Part shown: piece by piece, positions 1 through 8,174 of the stretch | Layout of the letters: every line of letters begins with the position of its first letter | How positions within the stretch are numbered: position 1 is the stretch's first letter | Source: CAYPIE01 sp964410665 | GTDB lineage: Bacteria > Planctomycetota > Planctomycetia > Gemmatales > Gemmataceae | Length of the DNA stretch: 64,000 bases | Direction: 5' to 3' | NCBI GenBank assembly: GCA_964410665.1 | Contig: CAYPIE010000011.1 | Location: 35,849 to 99,848, forward strand | Made by a program: the position numbers and the translations under genes | The notes under the pieces: generated by a model | The model's database searches: none | Told to the model about the DNA's origin: nothing | Seen by the model: the letters and a program-made list of their open reading frames with translations, nothing else

Positions 1-246
1 AAACACCACCCCGACCGCGAAGTCGACTGCCAGGTGCAGGGAGTAGGGTATCACCCGAATCACCCCCAACTTGTGGTCGGTAAACACCGTTAGGAAGAAC
101 GCGGCGACACCCGTGCCCACCGACAGCCAACGAGCGGCCGGGTGCGAATTGCCAAGTTGAAGTAGAAACGGCAAGGTGATGAGGGCAATCGCCACGGGGT
201 AATCGAGATAGGCATGGATGGTCTTGGTAACAAATCGCGGATTCAT
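1..246 (-). CDS. Small SPW-like integral membrane protein, C-terminus cut by window edge
   Basis: The reverse strand is open from an ATG at 246 to the window edge, giving at least 82 residues. The protein starts MNPRFVTKTIHAYLDYPVAI and has three hydrophobic stretches (about residues 17-31, 40-56 and 64-82), so it is an inner-membrane protein. A GGAG sits about 12 nt upstream of the ATG. The DYPVAI-type opening and closely packed helices resemble small SPW-repeat membrane proteins; that family name is an inference. It lies 83 bp downstream of the YHS gene on the same strand and would be cotranscribed with it from the sigma-54-type promoter near 811. The missing C-terminus prevents a firm assignment. 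Confidence 0.6.
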   Translation of the reverse strand, partial: MNPRFVTKTIHAYLDYPVAIALITLPFLLQLGNSHPAARWLSVGTGVAAFFLTVFTDHKLGVIRVIPYSLHLAVDFAVGVVF

Positions 247-329
247 GACATAAGCTCCATTGTGATAGTTAAGCTCGATCGAGATTGGTTTGAGATGAAA
301 TAACTCTATTCTGGTCAAGTTTCAGTACA

Positions 330-722
330 TTACTTCTTCCAGGTGGTTTGGCATCGCTCCGCCCATTGCTGGCTGGCATTGCTCAGGCACTTGGCCTCGT
401 CTTCCTTATTCCAGAGCTGCAGAGCGTCGGTCTCATCGTTCTTCAGAAATAGGTGCAGCCGACCATCGATGATCTTGAAGTTGGTTGGACACGGTTCAAA
501 CGCTTTGCCGATGGACATGCCGAAGGCACAAAGACCGCCGAAAACCGCCAGGTATTGCTCGGGATTCTGCATAAAGGTCTGTTTCGCCTCTTCGCTGACG
601 AAGTAGTAACGTTTGCCTTGATAAGTCGAGGCATATTCGGGCTTTCCGGGCAGGGCTTGGCCCACCGCGAAATACGCCACCGGACAATATCCTTGAAGTT
701 CAGGAGTTTGTTGATCACTCAT
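330..722 (-). CDS. YHS-domain protein
   Basis: 130 residues starting MSDQQTPELQGYCPVAYFAV. The GYCPVAYF segment followed by YQGKRYYFVSEEAKQTF and a terminal NPEQY is the signature of YHS domains, small modules thought to bind metal or act as metallochaperones. Cys13 and Cys65-region residues are candidate ligands. No signal peptide is seen, so it is probably cytoplasmic. The frame is open upstream to 776, but the ATG at 722 is preferred: AAGGAAG lies about 8 nt upstream and domain homology begins just after it. It is the first gene behind a sigma-54-type promoter and diverges from a sigma-54 activator gene, which suggests that it is the activator's target. The substrate or metal is unknown. 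Confidence 0.8.
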   Translation of the reverse strand: MSDQQTPELQGYCPVAYFAVGQALPGKPEYASTYQGKRYYFVSEEAKQTFMQNPEQYLAVFGGLCAFGMSIGKAFEPCPTNFKIIDGRLHLFLKNDETDALQLWNKEDEAKCLSNASQQWAERCQTTWKK

Positions 723-803
723 GGCTCGATCTTCCTTGGTTGGTACTTTGCACCACGACTTGCCGTGGATTCGCATCGATCCGTTGGCATGCCATAGTGA
801 AAT

Positions 804-818
804 GCAAGGGGAGTGCCA
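804..818 (-). promoter_or_regulatory. Sigma-54 (-24/-12) promoter for the YHS operon
   Basis: Read on the minus strand, 818 to 804 is TGGCAC-TCCCC-TTGC followed by AT. It matches the RpoN consensus TGGCAC-N5-TTGCA with exact spacing. Transcription would start near 792, about 70 nt before the YHS start codon. A perfect 10-bp palindrome TGGCATGCCA (785-794) overlaps the predicted start and could be an operator. The divergent gene encodes a sigma-54 activator with an intact GAFTGA loop, which supports the call. The activator's upstream binding sites were not found by eye in 819-893. Confidence 0.75.
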
Positions 819-902
819 TCAGTAGGATGGGAACGGAGATTGTGGCGTAACTCGATGTAAAGCAAGGATTTAAGATGCTGGTGGCTGTTCGCCGTGGCGG
901 TC

Positions 903-2540
903 ATGAATACGATATTCCGTGACGGCTCACGAAATCTCGTATCACTTAACGCAGCGAAGGAGAAGGATGTGCATCATTCGCCAGCTCCCGAGCTCCATGT
1001 GCCGCCCGACCCGGATGCTACCCTTCGCTCGATTATGGAAGGGACAGCTGGTGCACGCGGCGACCATTTCTTCCAGTCGCTTGTGCAGTATCTGGCCGTC
1101 TCTTTACGAGTGAAGGCTTCGTTCGTCGCTGAGTTTAATGCCGAGCGAACCCACGCGCAAACCTTGGCGGTTTGGGTGGGGAATGCTCATCTGCCCAATT
1201 TTGTCTTTGACCTGGAACAAACGCCCTGTAAACAGGTCCTCAACGGCTGCATTCGCCATTATGCAGACGATATCCAGACCAGTTTTCCGACGAACCCGCT
1301 ACTGAAACAACTGGATGCCCGCAGCTATCTCGCGATCCCACTGACCGATGATGTGGGTAAAGTCGTCGGGCATCTTGCCGTGATCGATGACAAGCCACTG
1401 GCGGCGGATGAGCGGGAACTGTCGATCTTTCATATCTTTGCCGCACGGGCTACCGCCGAACTGGTACGTGGCCAGGCAGAGCGCGAACTCAACGATAGCC
1501 GCAACCGGGAAAATCGGTTACGCCATGAGCGACAACGCATGGAAGCCGAAGTCGCTTATCTCCGCGAGGAGTTGCGCTCACGTTCGGAGTTCTCGGATAT
1601 TGTCGGGGAAAGTGATGGGGTTTGGCGGGTGCTGCGGAATGTTGACATGGTCGCCCCGACCGATAGTACCGTGCTCATCCTCGGGGAAACGGGCACCGGC
1701 AAGGAACTGGTGGCTCGGGCCATCCACAAAAACAGCAAACGGAGCAACGGGCCGTTCGTCCGTGTCAACTGTGCGGCGTTGCCAGAGTCGCTGCTTGAGA
1801 GCGAGCTGTTCGGCCACGAGCAGGGGGCGTTTACCGGAGCGACCCAGCGACGCACCGGCCGCTTTGAGCTCGCCGATGCCGGTACCATCTTTCTCGACGA
1901 GATCGGCGAGATGCCACTTCCTGCCCAGGCACGCCTGTTATGTGTGTTGCAGGAGCACGAGCTGGAACGTGTCGGCAGCAGTCAGACCATTCGCGTCGAT
2001 GTGCGCGTCCTGGCCGCAACCAACCGCAACCTGTTCGACATGGTCGAGGAGGGAACGTTTCGCGAAGATCTCTACAACCGACTCAACGTCTTTCCAATCC
2101 AAGTCCCACCTTTACGTGAGCGTCGGGAGGATATTCCCACCCTGGTTCGCTTTTTTCTGTTGAGCCTGGCCGAGCGTTTGGGCAAACGCATCGAACATGT
2201 CCCCAATTCCATCATTCGTACGCTGCAGGCTTACGATTGGCCGGGCAGTATCCGAGAGTTGCAAAACATCGTCGAGCGGGCCATGATACTTACCCGTGGG
2301 GATACTCTGGAATTATCCGATGGCGTGGTGCCCTCGCCGCGAGCGAAATCCGGCCAGAATCCTACCCTCCGCTCGCTGGCCGAGATGGAGGCTGAGCATA
2401 TCTGCTTGGTCCTGGAGCACACCCGGGGCGTGATCGCCGGACCCAACGGTGCGGCCAAGATACTCGACATCAACCCCAACACCCTGCGTAGCCGCATGGA
2501 GAAACGCGGGATTCATGTGGAGCGGCCGCACGGCCGATAA
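903..2540 (+). CDS. Sigma-54-dependent transcriptional activator (GAF-AAA+-Fis)
   Basis: 545 residues from the ATG at 903; an in-frame GTG at 894 would add three. An N-terminal GAF-like sensor (about 50-190) is followed by a coiled-coil linker (about 195-230) and a sigma-54 AAA+ domain. Visible motifs are Walker A GETGTGKE (about 261-268), the sigma-54 contact loop GAFTGA (308-313), Walker B with FLDEIGEM, and the arginine-finger region with FREDLYNRLNVFPI. WPGSIREL replaces the usual WPGNVREL. A Fis-type HTH closes the protein (about 505-540). This architecture is that of NorR/FhlA-type enhancer-binding proteins. The signal sensed by the GAF domain is unknown. It is divergent from a YHS/membrane operon that has a good -24/-12 promoter, so local activation of that operon is likely. 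Confidence 0.9.
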   Translation: MNTIFRDGSRNLVSLNAAKEKDVHHSPAPELHVPPDPDATLRSIMEGTAGARGDHFFQSLVQYLAVSLRVKASFVAEFNAERTHAQTLAVWVGNAHLPNFVFDLEQTPCKQVLNGCIRHYADDIQTSFPTNPLLKQLDARSYLAIPLTDDVGKVVGHLAVIDDKPLAADERELSIFHIFAARATAELVRGQAERELNDSRNRENRLRHERQRMEAEVAYLREELRSRSEFSDIVGESDGVWRVLRNVDMVAPTDSTVLILGETGTGKELVARAIHKNSKRSNGPFVRVNCAALPESLLESELFGHEQGAFTGATQRRTGRFELADAGTIFLDEIGEMPLPAQARLLCVLQEHELERVGSSQTIRVDVRVLAATNRNLFDMVEEGTFREDLYNRLNVFPIQVPPLRERREDIPTLVRFFLLSLAERLGKRIEHVPNSIIRTLQAYDWPGSIRELQNIVERAMILTRGDTLELSDGVVPSPRAKSGQNPTLRSLAEMEAEHICLVLEHTRGVIAGPNGAAKILDINPNTLRSRMEKRGIHVERPHGR

Positions 2541-2552
2541 ACCGTCCGCCGC

Positions 2553-3887
2553 CTATTCTGGCACGGTAAACGCTGTGGCCTGCTTCTTGCCCGCGCGCAG
2601 CAGTTCCAGCGCAATCCGATCGCCAGGCTTTTTGTTTGCCAAAGCATAGGCGATCACGTCGGTCTCGCGTGGCAAGTCGTCGCGGCCGTCGTAGCCGATC
2701 AATACATCGCCGTTGCGAATGCCCGCTTTCTTGGCCAGGTCATGCGGGCTGTATTGACCGACATGCTGCGCCAAAAGGGCCATCGATTCGCTGGGTAGGC
2801 CAAGTTGTTGCCGCCTGGCTTCGGGCAGCTCGACCAGATACATCCCACCCAAGGTGCGACGGCGTAACTCCCAGGTCGAGGCTCGCCAACTCAGGTTGTC
2901 CTTGCGCCGCCAGCCGGCAGGAAGGTTCATATTCAAAGACCGTTTCTGTGTTCCCCGTGTCACCTCGGCGGGTAGCTCGGTGCCATCGGCTGCAGCGTGA
3001 TGCAACACCCACTGCACATCGGCGATGGACAACAGGGGCTGGCCGGCCAGGGTTGTCAACTGATCGCCGGGCTGGAAGCCGGCCTTGTCCGCCGGGGAAT
3101 CGGCAACGACTTCCCGGATGGTGGCCATTTCTTTGGGGTCGAAAATCAACCCAGTGATTTTCGGGTGGGGGTAGCGGAACAGCAGCTTTTCGGCGAGCTG
3201 GTGGTCGCGACCAAGGGCCATCGCGTGTACTGCCTCGCCAATTTGATGGCAGTGAATGCAGCTTGCTGCCACATCTCCCTGGTAATTCAACGCTGCGGCA
3301 TACTTGCCTTTGAGCATGGGGAATTGTTCCGGATGGGTGATCTCCGGCTTCGGGCCGCGTTTGCCAGCCAATGCTGCTCGGTTGTTGGGATAGTTTCTGT
3401 GCAGCGCCAGGGCTCCGGCCATGGCCTTGGCCAGGCCGTCGATTGACACATCGCCGATCCACTCGGTGCGATGCGAACGTGTGCCGAAGCGGCCATAGAT
3501 GGTGCCATCGGCATTCAGGAAGAACACAGCAAACGATTGATCGGTATCAAACTGAAACAGCGACAGATCCAGCCCGTTGGTGGACACGACACGGACGCCG
3601 ACAAAGTGCTTCAGCAGCGGTTGGATCCGTTCATCGCCGTCGATCAACTCATCGTCGAGCTTGACGCACTCCTCACAGGGGATGCAGCGTAGCACCACCA
3701 TGATTGGCTTGTCGGTCCGTCTCGCCTGGGCAAAGGCCTTCGGCAGGTCGTTATAGATCCACACGCCCATCGCCTCGACCTTGGCTTTGTCATTGCGCAC
3801 TTTGTCGCTACGCGTCTGGCCCGCGACCGGGTTTGCCAGCACCAGGAGGAATGTTCCAAGGAGCAGAGAGCGTTGCATCGGGAGCAT
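2553..3887 (-). CDS. Secreted Trx7/PDZ protein with CxxCH haem motif
   Basis: About 444 residues. A signal peptide (QRSLLLGTFLLVLANPVAGQ) leads to a thioredoxin-like domain whose active-site region reads CIPCEEC (Cys68, 71, 74). A CIHCH motif (about 210-214) could attach one c-type haem. Two PDZ domains follow (about 235-320 and 360-440), each with a recognisable ADKAGFQPGD or AKKAGIRNGD loop. This matches the planctomycete Trx7/PDZ (seleno)protein family, some members of which carry selenocysteine; this copy has cysteines. The start could be 3887 or 3878; the open frame extends to 3959 without signal-peptide character. It is convergent with the activator gene, 12 bp away. A periplasmic redox role is inferred. 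Confidence 0.75.
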   Translation of the reverse strand: MLPMQRSLLLGTFLLVLANPVAGQTRSDKVRNDKAKVEAMGVWIYNDLPKAFAQARRTDKPIMVVLRCIPCEECVKLDDELIDGDERIQPLLKHFVGVRVVSTNGLDLSLFQFDTDQSFAVFFLNADGTIYGRFGTRSHRTEWIGDVSIDGLAKAMAGALALHRNYPNNRAALAGKRGPKPEITHPEQFPMLKGKYAAALNYQGDVAASCIHCHQIGEAVHAMALGRDHQLAEKLLFRYPHPKITGLIFDPKEMATIREVVADSPADKAGFQPGDQLTTLAGQPLLSIADVQWVLHHAAADGTELPAEVTRGTQKRSLNMNLPAGWRRKDNLSWRASTWELRRRTLGGMYLVELPEARRQQLGLPSESMALLAQHVGQYSPHDLAKKAGIRNGDVLIGYDGRDDLPRETDVIAYALANKKPGDRIALELLRAGKKQATAFTVPE

Positions 3888-4101
3888 CTCATCAACCAGG
3901 AGAGAAGGTAGACGTTCAAATTCTGGCTCAATTGCAACATGCAACCAAGACTGCGTCAAACCAGCCTGGTCCGCCTAGGTAATTTTTTTCGGAGGTTCTG
4001 TGTTGACAGCATACCCAGTCGGAGACACCCGTTTTCGTTGACGGGACATCGCCAAAGACAGAAGACAGAAGACAGACATCGACTTTTGTGGAGCCGAGGA
4101 T

Positions 4102-5289
4102 ATGTGTTTGCGGTTTTATACTCGTATCGTTTGGATTGCATGCTGGATCATCGTTGCCAGCCTCACCGGAGCGGGTGATGGATGGGCACAGGATAATCAG
4201 CGGCTCAAGAAAGGCTTTCAGCGGCTTGATCGCAATAACGACGGTCAGCTGTCCGAAAAGGAGATCGGGGTCTTTCCGCCACTGAAGGATCGTTTGCAAG
4301 GAGCGGACAGCGATGGGGATGGGGGGATCTCGTTGGACGAGTTCCGCACGCACCTCAGCCGCGGTGGGCAACGGCTTTCGCCGACGACGGGTAAGCTGGG
4401 TACGGGAGACTCTTTGCGCATCGTGAAAGTCGGTGAGGTCGAACGACGCTACCGTGTCCATGTGCCGAAAGGCTACAATTCCAGCAAGCCAACCCCGGTG
4501 GTGATTGCTTTTCATGGCGGCGGCGGTAATCCCGAGAGCATGATCCGGCTGTCTGGGCTCAATGACAAGTCCGAACAAGCCGGCTTCATCGTCGCCTACC
4601 CGTACGGTAGCGGGCGGCAAGCGGACCGCGGGCTGACCTTTCATGGCGGCAACTGCTGTGGCTATGCTCAACGGAAACGGATCGATGACGTCGGCTTCAT
4701 CCGAGTATTGCTGGATGACTTGGCAGAAGCGGCCAACGTCGATCCTCGCCGCGTTTTTGCCACGGGCCTATCGAATGGCGGCATCATGGCGCATTATCTT
4801 GGCTGTCAGTTGGCCGATCGCGTTGCCGCAATCGCCCCGGTTGCCGGGCCGCTGATGACCGATACTTGTAACCCGAGCCGCCCCGTCCCGGTGATGCACT
4901 TTCACGGCACTGCCGATGAACTCGCGCCGTTTCACGGTGGGAAAGGTCAAGGCACGGCATCCGTGCCTGCCTTTTTGCGACCCTCGTTCACGTCGGTGGC
5001 GGATACCATCGAGCGTTGGGTCAAGGCCAACGGTTGCACGGCCGAGCCGTCTGAGGAAGCATTGCCCGACAACGCTGAGGACGGCATGCGCGTGGTCCGC
5101 AAGACTTGGGGGAACGGTAGGGAGGGCAGTGAAGTTGTCCTCATCGAGATCGCGAACGGCGGCCACACCTGGCCCGGCCGAAAACCCATCTCTCCCATTC
5201 TGGGCAAGGCGACTATGGATATTTCTGCCAACGATTTGATGTGGGAGTTTTTCCAGAAGCATCCCATGCCCCCAAAATCCGGACGCTGA
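4102..5289 (+). CDS. Secreted EF-hand / LpqC-type polyester or feruloyl esterase
   Basis: 395 residues. A signal peptide (1-29, ending GDGWAQ) precedes two EF-hand calcium loops, DRNNDGQLSEKE (about 42-53) and DSDGDGGISLDE (about 69-80). An alpha/beta-hydrolase of the PHB depolymerase / LpqC / CE1 type follows. It has oxyanion motif HGGGGN, nucleophile elbow GLSNGG (Ser224), Asp272 in HGTADE and His355 in GGHTWPG, so the triad is complete. It likely hydrolyses an ester of a polymer or polysaccharide outside the cytoplasm, with calcium helping fold or bind substrate. The downstream glycosidase starts 25 bp later, suggesting one operon for extracellular polymer degradation. The exact substrate cannot be read from sequence. 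Confidence 0.85.
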   Translation: MCLRFYTRIVWIACWIIVASLTGAGDGWAQDNQRLKKGFQRLDRNNDGQLSEKEIGVFPPLKDRLQGADSDGDGGISLDEFRTHLSRGGQRLSPTTGKLGTGDSLRIVKVGEVERRYRVHVPKGYNSSKPTPVVIAFHGGGGNPESMIRLSGLNDKSEQAGFIVAYPYGSGRQADRGLTFHGGNCCGYAQRKRIDDVGFIRVLLDDLAEAANVDPRRVFATGLSNGGIMAHYLGCQLADRVAAIAPVAGPLMTDTCNPSRPVPVMHFHGTADELAPFHGGKGQGTASVPAFLRPSFTSVADTIERWVKANGCTAEPSEEALPDNAEDGMRVVRKTWGNGREGSEVVLIEIANGGHTWPGRKPISPILGKATMDISANDLMWEFFQKHPMPPKSGR

Positions 5290-5314
5290 CCGAAAGCAGC
5301 AGGAAAGGAACTCC

Positions 5315-7177
5315 GTGACACTGCAAAACGCTTGCCTCATCATTCTCCTGGTTCCGATCGCGCTACACGCGGCCCCGCCGGACCAACCACCTCGGTGGGC
5401 CCAGCAGGCGATCTGGTATCAGATCTTTGTCGAGCGCTTTCGCAATGGCGACCCATCCAACGATCCGCGGCCGGAGGATATGCACGGAGCCGATCCTGGG
5501 AAGGCCCCGGCCAACTGGAAGGTGACCCACTGGGGCCACGACTGGTACGCGCCGGATGCCTGGGCCAAGGGAAAGCGTTTATCGGAGATGATGCTACTGC
5601 GGCGTTTTGGTGGTGATCTGCAAGGGGTCCTAGACAAGCTGGATTATCTCCAGGAACTGGGCGTTACGGCGGTTTATTTTAATCCCTTAAACGATGCCCC
5701 TTCGCTGCATAAGTATGATGCCCGCAATTATCGACACATCGATCGGAACTTCGGTCCCGACCCTGATGCCGACGCGGCGATCATGGCCGCCGAAGATCCC
5801 CTGGATCCTCACACCTGGCGGTTTACCGCCGCCGATCGACTGTTCTTAAAACTTATCCGTGAGATGCATCGACGGAAGATCCGTGTGATCATGGATTACT
5901 CCTGGAACCACACCGGCGTCACCTTCTGGGCATGGAAAGATTTGCGGCGGCATCAGCGCAACAGTCGCTTCCGTGACTGGTATGACATTACGGCGTTTGA
6001 TGATCCCGACACCCCGGACAATGAATTCCGCTATGAGGGGTGGATCGGCGTGAAGTCGCTGCCGGAACTAAAGAAGGTGACGCAGGCGCGAAAGCGACCC
6101 GGCTATCCCTACGAAGGAGACCTTCATCCAGAGATCAAGCGGCATATCTTCAACGTCACCCGACGCTGGCTCGACCCTAATGGCGACGGCGACCCCAGCG
6201 ATGGTGTGGATGGCTTTCGTCTTGATGTGGCCGAACATGTGCCCTTAGGCTTCTGGCGCGACTACCGTCGGTTTGTCCGTCGCATCCAGCCGGAGGCACT
6301 TCTTGTGGGCGAAGCCTGGTGGACGAAATGGCCTGACCAGCTGATGGACCCGCGACCATTTCTCAAAGGCGACGTCTTTGACTCCGTGATGCACTACCAG
6401 TGGTATAAACCCGCCCGCGGCTTGTTTGCGCAGGCCAACGGTGGTCTGAAACCCAGTGCATTTGTGGCCGCGATGAAGGTGGTTTACGCCGACTACAACC
6501 CGTCCACAAGACGCAGTCTGATGAATCTGGCGGCCAGCCATGATACGCCTCGGCTGGCAACGTCGTTTATCAATAAACAAAAGTACAAATTCCACATGAA
6601 CGCCCGGGGCAACCCGGCGTTGGATATTGGCCCGCCCGATGCAATCACGCTTCGACAGATGCGCATGCTGCTGTTGCACCAGTTCACCTTTATGAGTGCT
6701 CCGCATATCTGGAATGGCGATGAGCGTGGCATGTGGGGGGCGGACGACCCAGATTGCCGCAAGCCGTTGGTCTGGGAGGACATTGCCCATCAACCACAGC
6801 AGTATCGTCCCGATGGGACCATCGGTGAGGCGATCCCGGTCACGCCGAACTTGGAGTTACTAAAGTACTACCGCAAGCTGATACGCCTTCGCAAGCAGCG
6901 GCCCGAGCTGGTGGATGGTGAGTTGAAGTATTTGTTGGCCGATGATCCGGCCAAGACCCTGGCCTATCAGCGAACGCTGGAAAGTGGTGGCAGTATCGTG
7001 GCATTTAACTGCTCAGACCAACCGCAACTGCTTCATCTTAACTGGAACCAGGATCAAGAACTGAGCTTGTTGATCGAGTCCAACCCTGGCTGCATGACCA
7101 AGCTTCAACAAGATGGCGGGAAACTGAGTTTCGAGCTGGCACCCCTCTCCGCAGTGGGGCTGGGGACTCCTCGTTGA
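5315..7177 (+). CDS. Secreted GH13 alpha-amylase family glycosidase
   Basis: 620 residues starting at GTG (5315), chosen because AGGAAAGGAA lies directly upstream and a signal peptide (about 1-19) begins there. The GH13 barrel starts at IWYQIFVERFRNGD, has FGGDLQGVLDKLDYLQELGV, and carries the catalytic residues Asp304 (GFRLDVAEH), Glu333 (GEAWW) and Asp410 (ASHDTPR). The long N-terminal insertion and VMDYSWNHTG region resemble cyclomaltodextrinase/neopullulanase-like enzymes. A beta-sandwich C-terminal domain ends the protein. It would cleave alpha-1,4-glucans in the periplasm. It is probably cotranscribed with the upstream esterase. Confidence 0.88.
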   Translation: MTLQNACLIILLVPIALHAAPPDQPPRWAQQAIWYQIFVERFRNGDPSNDPRPEDMHGADPGKAPANWKVTHWGHDWYAPDAWAKGKRLSEMMLLRRFGGDLQGVLDKLDYLQELGVTAVYFNPLNDAPSLHKYDARNYRHIDRNFGPDPDADAAIMAAEDPLDPHTWRFTAADRLFLKLIREMHRRKIRVIMDYSWNHTGVTFWAWKDLRRHQRNSRFRDWYDITAFDDPDTPDNEFRYEGWIGVKSLPELKKVTQARKRPGYPYEGDLHPEIKRHIFNVTRRWLDPNGDGDPSDGVDGFRLDVAEHVPLGFWRDYRRFVRRIQPEALLVGEAWWTKWPDQLMDPRPFLKGDVFDSVMHYQWYKPARGLFAQANGGLKPSAFVAAMKVVYADYNPSTRRSLMNLAASHDTPRLATSFINKQKYKFHMNARGNPALDIGPPDAITLRQMRMLLLHQFTFMSAPHIWNGDERGMWGADDPDCRKPLVWEDIAHQPQQYRPDGTIGEAIPVTPNLELLKYYRKLIRLRKQRPELVDGELKYLLADDPAKTLAYQRTLESGGSIVAFNCSDQPQLLHLNWNQDQELSLLIESNPGCMTKLQQDGGKLSFELAPLSAVGLGTPR

Positions 7178-7239
7178 GCCGTCGGCTTACCAGCACGTCT
7201 GAAACGTCCTGCCGTTGTTCGTCCACAAGGCTTGGGTGG

Positions 7240-7265
7240 CACGCCCTTGGTCTTCGAAGGGCGTG
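7240..7265. repeat. Dispersed palindromic element, family A (copy 1)
   Basis: CACGCCCTT (7240-7248) pairs perfectly with AAGGGCGTG (7257-7265) around loop GGTCTTCG. The element is preceded by TTGGGTGG. Closely related copies with the same GTCTTCGA-like loop sit at 10204-10243, 58038-58063 and 58111-58136, with degenerate ones near 48535-48630. All are between genes. Confidence 0.75.
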
Positions 7266-7340
7266 GGAGAGGCTCGGTATGCCGGAGGGGCCGCAGGCAT
7301 GCGTGTGGAGGGCAGAGATCTGCGCTTCCTTCGGCTCGGC

Positions 7341-7507
7341 GGGTGTGAACCCGCTGAGGTTGCGCCGGATCTACCCGAGGCTGTCACTTTGCCGTTGTGG
7401 CCTGGGTGTGAACCTGTCGAGGTTGTGCCGGATCTACCCGGGGCTGTCACTTTTTCGTTGTGGCCTGGGTGTGAACCTGCGCAACCTCGGCGGGTTCACA
7501 CCCGCCG
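7341..7507. repeat. 63-bp tandem repeat ending in a family B hairpin
   Basis: GGGTGTGAACC begins at 7341, 7404 and 7467, giving two full 63-bp units and a partial third, with scattered substitutions between units. The array ends in a hairpin CGGCGGGT-tcac-ACCCGCCG (7488-7507), 8-bp perfect stem. The same hairpin unit (loop gtga) recurs at 28577-28596 and, degenerate, near 7338 and 28684. The period is a multiple of three but no protein is convincingly encoded. Confidence 0.8.
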
Positions 7508-7612
7508 AGCCGAAAAGGCAGGTCCACCGGCCTTCCATGGAGAGGCTCGGTTCCGGCTCGGCGCCTGGTTTGAGCTAGGAGCCCTTGCACTACCCGACGA
7601 CCAGGACCAGCC

Positions 7613-8170
7613 TCAGTCAGGATCCGAGCTTGCGTACATCGGATCGCCGAGTTCCCGGTAATACACCGTGGTGCTGCAGAACCCCCCTTGGGGCATTAAG
7701 GCATAATTCGGGATGTCTCCGACTCGTTGCCAGCCCAGCCGCTCATACAGACGAGCCGCATCGCCTCCTGTGACGGCATCCAGTACTAGTAGCGTTTTGC
7801 CACACTCCCGTGCTGTCGCTTCAGCGGCACGGACCAACGCAGCGCCCAACCCTTGACGCCGTGCCCGGCGATGCACCAGCATCTTGGCCAAATCAGCGCG
7901 GTGGGGTTGGTTCTCGGGTTGGTCGAACACCAATTGCACTGTCCCGCAGATGCCTTGGGCGTCGGTCGCGACCAACAGTACCCCCTTGCCTGCGTCCACT
8001 CCCTGAGCTACTTGCCGCCAGAATCCCACGGAACGCTCGTAGGTCAAGGGGTACATAAAGCTCACGGACGCCCCGCCCTCCACGCAATCCAGCAGAACAG
8101 CGGCAAGCTGATCAAGGTGGGTTTCGTTGAGGGCAATCAAGCGTTGCACGGAAAAAGTAGGTGGCATCAT
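7613..8170 (-). CDS. GNAT family N-acetyltransferase
   Basis: 185 residues from the ATG at 8170; a second ATG follows immediately at 8167 and the frame is open to 8224. The acetyl-CoA binding core is clear: LAKMLVHRRARRQGLGAALV with the RRQGLG pyrophosphate loop (about 110-118), followed by LVLDAV and a final LYERLGWQRVG segment. It therefore transfers an acetyl group from acetyl-CoA to an amine. The substrate is unknown. It sits alone next to a decayed region. Confidence 0.82.
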   Translation of the reverse strand: MMPPTFSVQRLIALNETHLDQLAAVLLDCVEGGASVSFMYPLTYERSVGFWRQVAQGVDAGKGVLLVATDAQGICGTVQLVFDQPENQPHRADLAKMLVHRRARRQGLGAALVRAAEATARECGKTLLVLDAVTGGDAARLYERLGWQRVGDIPNYALMPQGGFCSTTVYYRELGDPMYASSDPD

Positions 8171-8174
8171 CGTT

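Larger units (their letters stand above)
7178..7612. other. Repeat-rich intergenic region
   Basis: No convincing gene lies between the GH13 gene and the GNAT gene. Plus-strand frames are open for up to 148 codons, but the translation is low-complexity repeat with no recognised domain and no clear ribosome site. The stretch holds a palindromic element (7240-7265), a 63-bp tandem repeat (7341 onward) and a GGCGGGT-type hairpin (7488-7507), each listed separately. Confidence 0.6.

Noticed and set aside
4002..4030. TTGACA as a -35 box upstream of the esterase gene
   Set aside because: No -10-like hexamer is found 16-18 bp downstream.
4058..4081. Short AGAAGACAG tandem repeat upstream of the esterase gene
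   Set aside because: Only two to three short copies; too little to call a functional element.
7229..7268. TGGCAC within the family A element as a sigma-54 promoter
   Set aside because: The following TTGG is at the wrong spacing (four bases) and lacks the GC of the -12 element; the sequence is explained by the palindrome.
7215..7661. 148-codon frame over the 63-bp repeats
   Set aside because: Its open length follows from the repeat period being a multiple of three; the sequence is low-complexity, shares no domain and overlaps the GNAT gene's 3' end.
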